Below are positions 60,047 through 64,000 of a stretch of DNA of 64,000 bases, in pieces. The DNA is taken from positions 13,124,001 to 13,188,000 of the forward strand of contig JAWZYU010000001.1 in assembly GCA_038380435.1 (NCBI GenBank), written 5' to 3'. The translations under genes were made by a program, and so were the position numbers. Within the stretch, counting starts at the first letter, position 1; every line of letters begins with the position of its first letter. The notes under the pieces were generated by a model that saw only the letters and a list, made by a program, of their open reading frames with translations, did not search any database and was not told the origin of the DNA. This stretch comes from Ryuthela nishihirai. Its lineage: Eukaryota; Arthropoda; Arachnida; Araneae; Heptathelidae.

Positions 60047-60547
60047 CAGTGTTTCCCAAAGTGGGCGATACCGCCCCCTGGGGGGCGCTGGAACGATCCA
60101 GGGGGTCGGTAGTAGCCTCGGGTGCAATTGGAGGACGGCGGAAGCATAAAGAAAGAAGGGCAGATAAGAAAATTTTTAAAAACCGTTCGTGCATGTTTCA
60201 TCTGTTGTATAACATAGAGTTAAAGTCGTAGTGATTACTTTATTTTCCAAATAAACACATGAAATTTTCCTTCGTTATCTTAATTTTCTGTGTATAATGG
60301 CGAATGTTACTCTCGTTGATTTTAATAAATAAATTAATAATTGCAAGCTTGAAGGTGTCTTATTTACAACAACATCTTTCTTTACTGTGTTGTAGGACGT
60401 AGGTAGAAATATAGATACATAAAAGAACGCAAATTTGTCACTGCATCTTTCTGTTTGTTCATTTAAAGAAGGTAGATTTCCAGGGGGCGCTGAGTAATTT
60501 TTTTTCTGAAAAGGGAGCGGTAGGACAAATAAATTTGGGAACCTGTG
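60047..60547. mobile_element. hAT-type MITE, 501 bp
   Basis: Ends CAGTGTTTCCCAAAGTGGGC and the inverse of CACAGGTTCCCAAATTTATT, with an exact 8-bp duplication ATATAGAC at 60039-60046 and 60548-60555. Interior of G-rich GGGGGCGC blocks near both ends. No transposase. The CAGnG-type start with TTCCCAAA is common in non-autonomous hAT elements of animals. Confidence 0.87.
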
Positions 60548-60639
60548 ATATAGACGATTGCTAGTGAATGACTGACTATTGATTAACAGATGGATGACAG
60601 GGGATCACGCTAATTCTAACTATGAAGACCTATGTATCG

Positions 60640-61090
60640 TTCAAGGTTAAATAGGGGCACAGTTAGACCTAACCTTAATATACCAGTGTTAACGTGAAAA
60701 TTGGTGTTCTGGGGTATTTCGGCTGTAGATGTAGGAAATATTGCGAAATTTCGAAATCAGACGATCATTCAAGGTCAAAGATCAAATTTAGATATATCAA
60801 TGCTAGAGAGCTAAAAATTGGTTCTTGAGGGTAATTTGGGTCGTAGATCTCAGATACGTTATGGGATTTTGGTTGCAATGGGTCATTTAAGGTCAAAAGT
60901 CAAATATATATCTACTGCTGCTAGAGGGTTAAAAAACTGGTGTTTGGGGGGGGGGGGCATTTGTTTTTAACCCTCTAGCAGCGTTTTGAGCTGGGAGTAT
61001 TCTGAGTCGCAGATCTCTGTAATTTTGTCGAATTTTGGATGCAATGAGACCTTCGAGGTCAAAGGTTTGTATTAGTTTTCATATATTGGT
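60640..61090 (+). repeat. ~120-bp tandem repeat field
   Basis: AAGGTCAAA-type words recur at about 60648, 60771, 60890 and 61050. Each is followed by a GCTAGAGRGTTAAAAA word, a TGGTGTT/TTGGTTCTT word and a GTAGATCTC word. The third unit holds a poly-G run and a 19-bp perfect inverted repeat (60917-60935 with 60964-60982), which makes it longer. Confidence 0.75.
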
Positions 61091-61344
61091 GAGAAGAATT
61101 TTCAGATCCAGTGTCAAAAGGTCAAATAGGTAGGATAAAAGGGCAGTCTAGAAATAAAGAATTGTTGAAGGCAACGACTGATTTATAATATATTTGAAAG
61201 ACTGTTTTATGACCTAGATTGAATTCAAAGCTTAAAAATAAATAAATATGTCATTTTCATTAATTCAATGAAAATAATGTATTTTATGTAATCTCTTTTG
61301 ATTGCCTGTGGCAAAAAAAAAGCAAAAAAAAAACTAGAAAAATG

Positions 61345-63460
61345 CATATCACCACTGGCGCATATAAGAATCTCGTTTTCAAACGAAAGAAGTTTTTCTT
61401 TTGCCTACTTTTGCACTCTTTAAACGTTTAATTCGAACTGATGAATAATTATGGAAATGCAAGTAGTAGTATTTTATTAGTACTTATATAACATAAAAGG
61501 TATTTGTCCTCTGTTCCTTAAAATTAAAAAGTTGCTTTTTTCACATCCCTCTGAGAAAAGGAGGCAGATTATTGCCGTCAGTGGAATATCTCGTGATACT
61601 CTACCACCAAAATTTTAAATTTCTACCATTTGCAACATTCGTTAAAAGTTTTGCCATTTCCATATTTAGTAATCTCAAACGGTATAAATTAAAGCTATTG
61701 AAGTATCTGAAAAATGCCAATTGTATTTTTCAGTAACAATTCAAGTAAAAAACTGTTGCATTTCCAACTCGCACTGGGTTTAAGGGGTCACTTTAATTCA
61801 GGCGGGGAAAGGTAAGAGACGTTGTAGTGTTTCTACCCCTTAGTATCATGGGTCTCTGGGAACTCATAGGGGAAGAATGTTTTTAATAATTATTATTATT
61901 TTACAGAAATTACACAGAATTTGAAAAAATCTATTTTGAGCTTCACGTACCAACTCTCAAAAGAATAACTAGTGAAATCTTAGAAAAGAAACCAATTTTT
62001 TTTATCTCAGCTGTGGAGCCCTCCTGCTGCAGCTGCTTCTCTGAAAAGAAGTGCCAATCCGCCCCTAAACTCATTGCCACCAACTAAAATTTCTAGCCTA
62101 AATAAATCATTTCCAGTAATTGTGAAAATTTTTGGAAATTTCGATTTTTTTCCGATGTTAAATAAAAAAATAAATACCTTCTCAAGCAGCTGCTTGCCAC
62201 AGAGGTCTGACAGGAGCTTGTCAGTTTATATGCCATAATAGAAGGTCTGTTTGGATGGCAGGCCCTCAGCAGAAAAACGATGCATACATCCATGCCTTAC
62301 CCGGGGCTCGAACCCAGATCCCGTAGATCAGTAGTCAAGCGCGCTAACCACTCGGCCACGGGACGGCTTTTTCCGATGTTAGAGAGCACAATTATAACTT
62401 TTGGGGTATTCGGAAAGTGCAAAGCGTAATAGTTCATCAATAAGTATCCTATCCAAAAATAATTTGCAATTTATCTCTTGAAAAAGTTGCATTCTCCCCC
62501 CCCCCCCCTAAAGGGCTTACCTATTGCTGCCAATAAAAACCTCATACCTTCACATTGTACCACAAAAATGTAAATTTTGTAGCATAACTTCATCTTTTGT
62601 AATATTGGTTTTAAAGTTTGGAATTGAACTTTTCCATCTTTAGAGGGCCATTATAGCTTTTGAAGAGATTCAGAAAGTACCATACCCATACATCCTGGAA
62701 ATATTTTTTATCTCTAAAAACAAACAATTATATCTTAAACAGAAAAAGTTGCATTTCTTCCTCCCTCGGTCTAAGAGGTCAACTCATTGTTCCCAAAGAA
62801 AACTTCGTGACCTTCAAATTCCACTACCAAAAATTCTAACATAACTATATCGTTTGCAATATTCCTTTGAAATTTTGGAATTTTCAACTGTTTCTGCCGT
62901 TAGAGAGCGCATTTATAGCTTTAGGGAGAATCGAAAAGTGCAAATAATAATTCATCAATAACTATCCAACACCAGATTAAATTTTATTCTATCTGTAAAA
63001 ACAATGTTCTCTTAAAACAAATAAATTGCATTTACCCCCCCCCCCCCCTTGGGTCTAAGGGATCAACTCATTGTTGCCAATGAAACGTTGTGCCATTCAC
63101 ATTCCATCATCAAAATTTCGAACTTCTAGCCTAACTACATCGTTCGAAATATTCGTTTTAATTTTGAGAATTTTAAAATTTTTCTACCTGTCGTGGGCTC
63201 ATTTATAACTTTTGTAAGATTCAGAAAGTGGAAATCGTAATATTTCATCAATACATATCCAATACAAAAAGAAGTTTTAATTTTCTCTATAAACAGACAA
63301 ATTTTTTGAAAGCAAAATAATTGCATTTACCCACCCACCCTGGGTCTAAGTTGTTCCTTATGGAAACTTCGTGACGTTCACATTCCACCACCGAAATTTC
63401 AAATTTGTAGCATGAATACATCGTTTGAAAAAAAAAATTGAAGAAAGCTAGTATTTTAGT
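61345..63460 (+). repeat. ~270-bp monomer repeat, large field
   Basis: Its left part (61345-61600) is the inverse of 55960-56440 in the foldback element. About six further monomers follow. The box at the GTTAGAGAGC word recurs near 62378, 62640, 62900 and 63190 (spacing 260-290 after removing the SINE). Each monomer has a poly-C tract, a GGTCTAAGGGATCAACTCAT-type box and a TTCACATTCCACCACCAAAA-type box. No hAT end was found at 63460, so the right end is lost or different. Confidence 0.82.
62161..62367 (-). mobile_element. tRNA-derived SINE family A, full-length copy
   Basis: Exact 14-bp duplication TTTTTCCGATGTTA at 62147-62160 and 62368-62381, inside a monomer. Head with B box GGGTTCGAGCCCCGGG, body TTTCTGCTGAGGGCC, tail CTGACAAGCTCCTGTCAGAC. 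Young copy with full structure. Confidence 0.92.
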
Positions 63461-63699
63461 TTGTCACTATATAAACAGAGGTGAAAATTACAAGCTTATT
63501 ATGATTATTAAATCCGTATCTGTGTTATTTTTCTTCCTAAAAATCACTTTCCGATCAAAAATATTAACACGATATAAGTGCCTCTCATAAATGCTAGCAT
63601 ATTTTCCTTTCCAGGGTTCTTTACATTCATGTAATTTGAACATTTTCTCCGCTACTTTAATATGAAAACGAATGAAATCGGCTGTTGTCTTTCTGATGA

Positions 63700-63796
63700 G
63701 ATTTAACCTTCCTCAGGTCTTCTCCATGGCGTATTAAACTGACAGGCTCCTCTCAGACATCTGTGGCAAGCAGCAACTTGAGGGAGTTTTTTTTTA
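63700..63796 (+). mobile_element. tRNA-derived SINE family A, tail fragment
   Basis: AAACTGACAGGCTCCTCTCA then GGCAAGCAGCAACTTGAGGG, followed by a T-rich end. The head is missing. Confidence 0.78.
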
Positions 63797-64000
63797 ACAG
63801 TCAAGAACGCAAGAGACAAAAAGTCACTAACCATAGACTCAAAAATGGTCACAGTGTGATTTGGTACGTAGCATTCCTGCAATGACAAATGATCAGCTAC
63901 GACAGATTAACCACATTGGGCAGTAAAAAGAACGTGAGGACAATACATATATATTTACTATTTTTTTGCCTAGTATTTCTTAAAATGACCGAATTATATT

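Noticed and set aside
60040..60240. Short open frames within the MITE as peptides
   Set aside because: They lie in a non-autonomous hAT-type element and overlap on both strands without any motif.

Overview
This is an AT-rich animal genomic window. It has spliced exons with GT/AG borders, long introns and many layers of decayed transposons; no prokaryotic signal is visible. The families present (RNase H-bearing jockey/I-like LINEs, an RTE-like LINE with one long reading frame, a Penelope-like fragment, Ty3-type remnants, tRNA-derived SINEs) fit an arthropod. A chelicerate such as a spider or horseshoe crab is my guess from element style, not something the sequence proves.

The one recognisable host gene is DNAJC12, a J-domain co-chaperone, on the minus strand. 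Four exons join in frame: exon 1 at 48809-48732, exon 2 at 48133-48055, exon 3 at 36407-36268 and exon 4 at 14501-14420. They encode about 126 residues, including the whole J domain with its HPD motif. The C-terminal exon was not found and probably lies left of position 1. The gene covers at least 34 kb, so positions 1 to about 48,700 are almost all intron.

Layout. 1-3735: near-complete RTE-like LINE (plus). 5400-7172: decayed Tc1 transposon split by a solo LTR. 7990-12845: two head-to-tail RTE-like copies (minus), one split by a solo LTR. 14420-14501: exon 4. 15083-19600: SINE copy and a decayed jockey/I-like LINE with a SINE inside it. 20196-20965: solo LTR. 21975-23300: large palindrome and a 42-bp tandem repeat. 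25375-28040: palindromic tRNA-like element, SINE, and a Tc1 transposon inserted in an RTE-like fragment. 28897-32480: third RTE-like copy. 32740-33520: Tc1 remnant. 35225-36019: solo LTR. 36268-36407: exon 3. 37592-41130: SINEs, a second tRNA-like palindrome and a block of ~270-bp monomers. 42200-46575: Ty3-type, Penelope-like and RTE-like fragments end to end. 48055-48809: exons 2 and 1. 50072-53044: divergent LTR remnants, one with gag. 54400-58910: jockey/I-like LINE split by a 2,417-bp foldback hAT-like element. 60047-60547: small hAT-type MITE. 60600-63460: two tandem-repeat fields with a SINE inside.

Several nested insertions are dated by exact target duplications: 4 bp for four LTRs, 8 bp for two hAT-type elements, TA for Tc1, 13-14 bp for SINEs. 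The least described objects are the foldback hAT-like element, whose arms are made of the same monomers as two other tandem fields, and two palindromic elements with tRNA-like arms.
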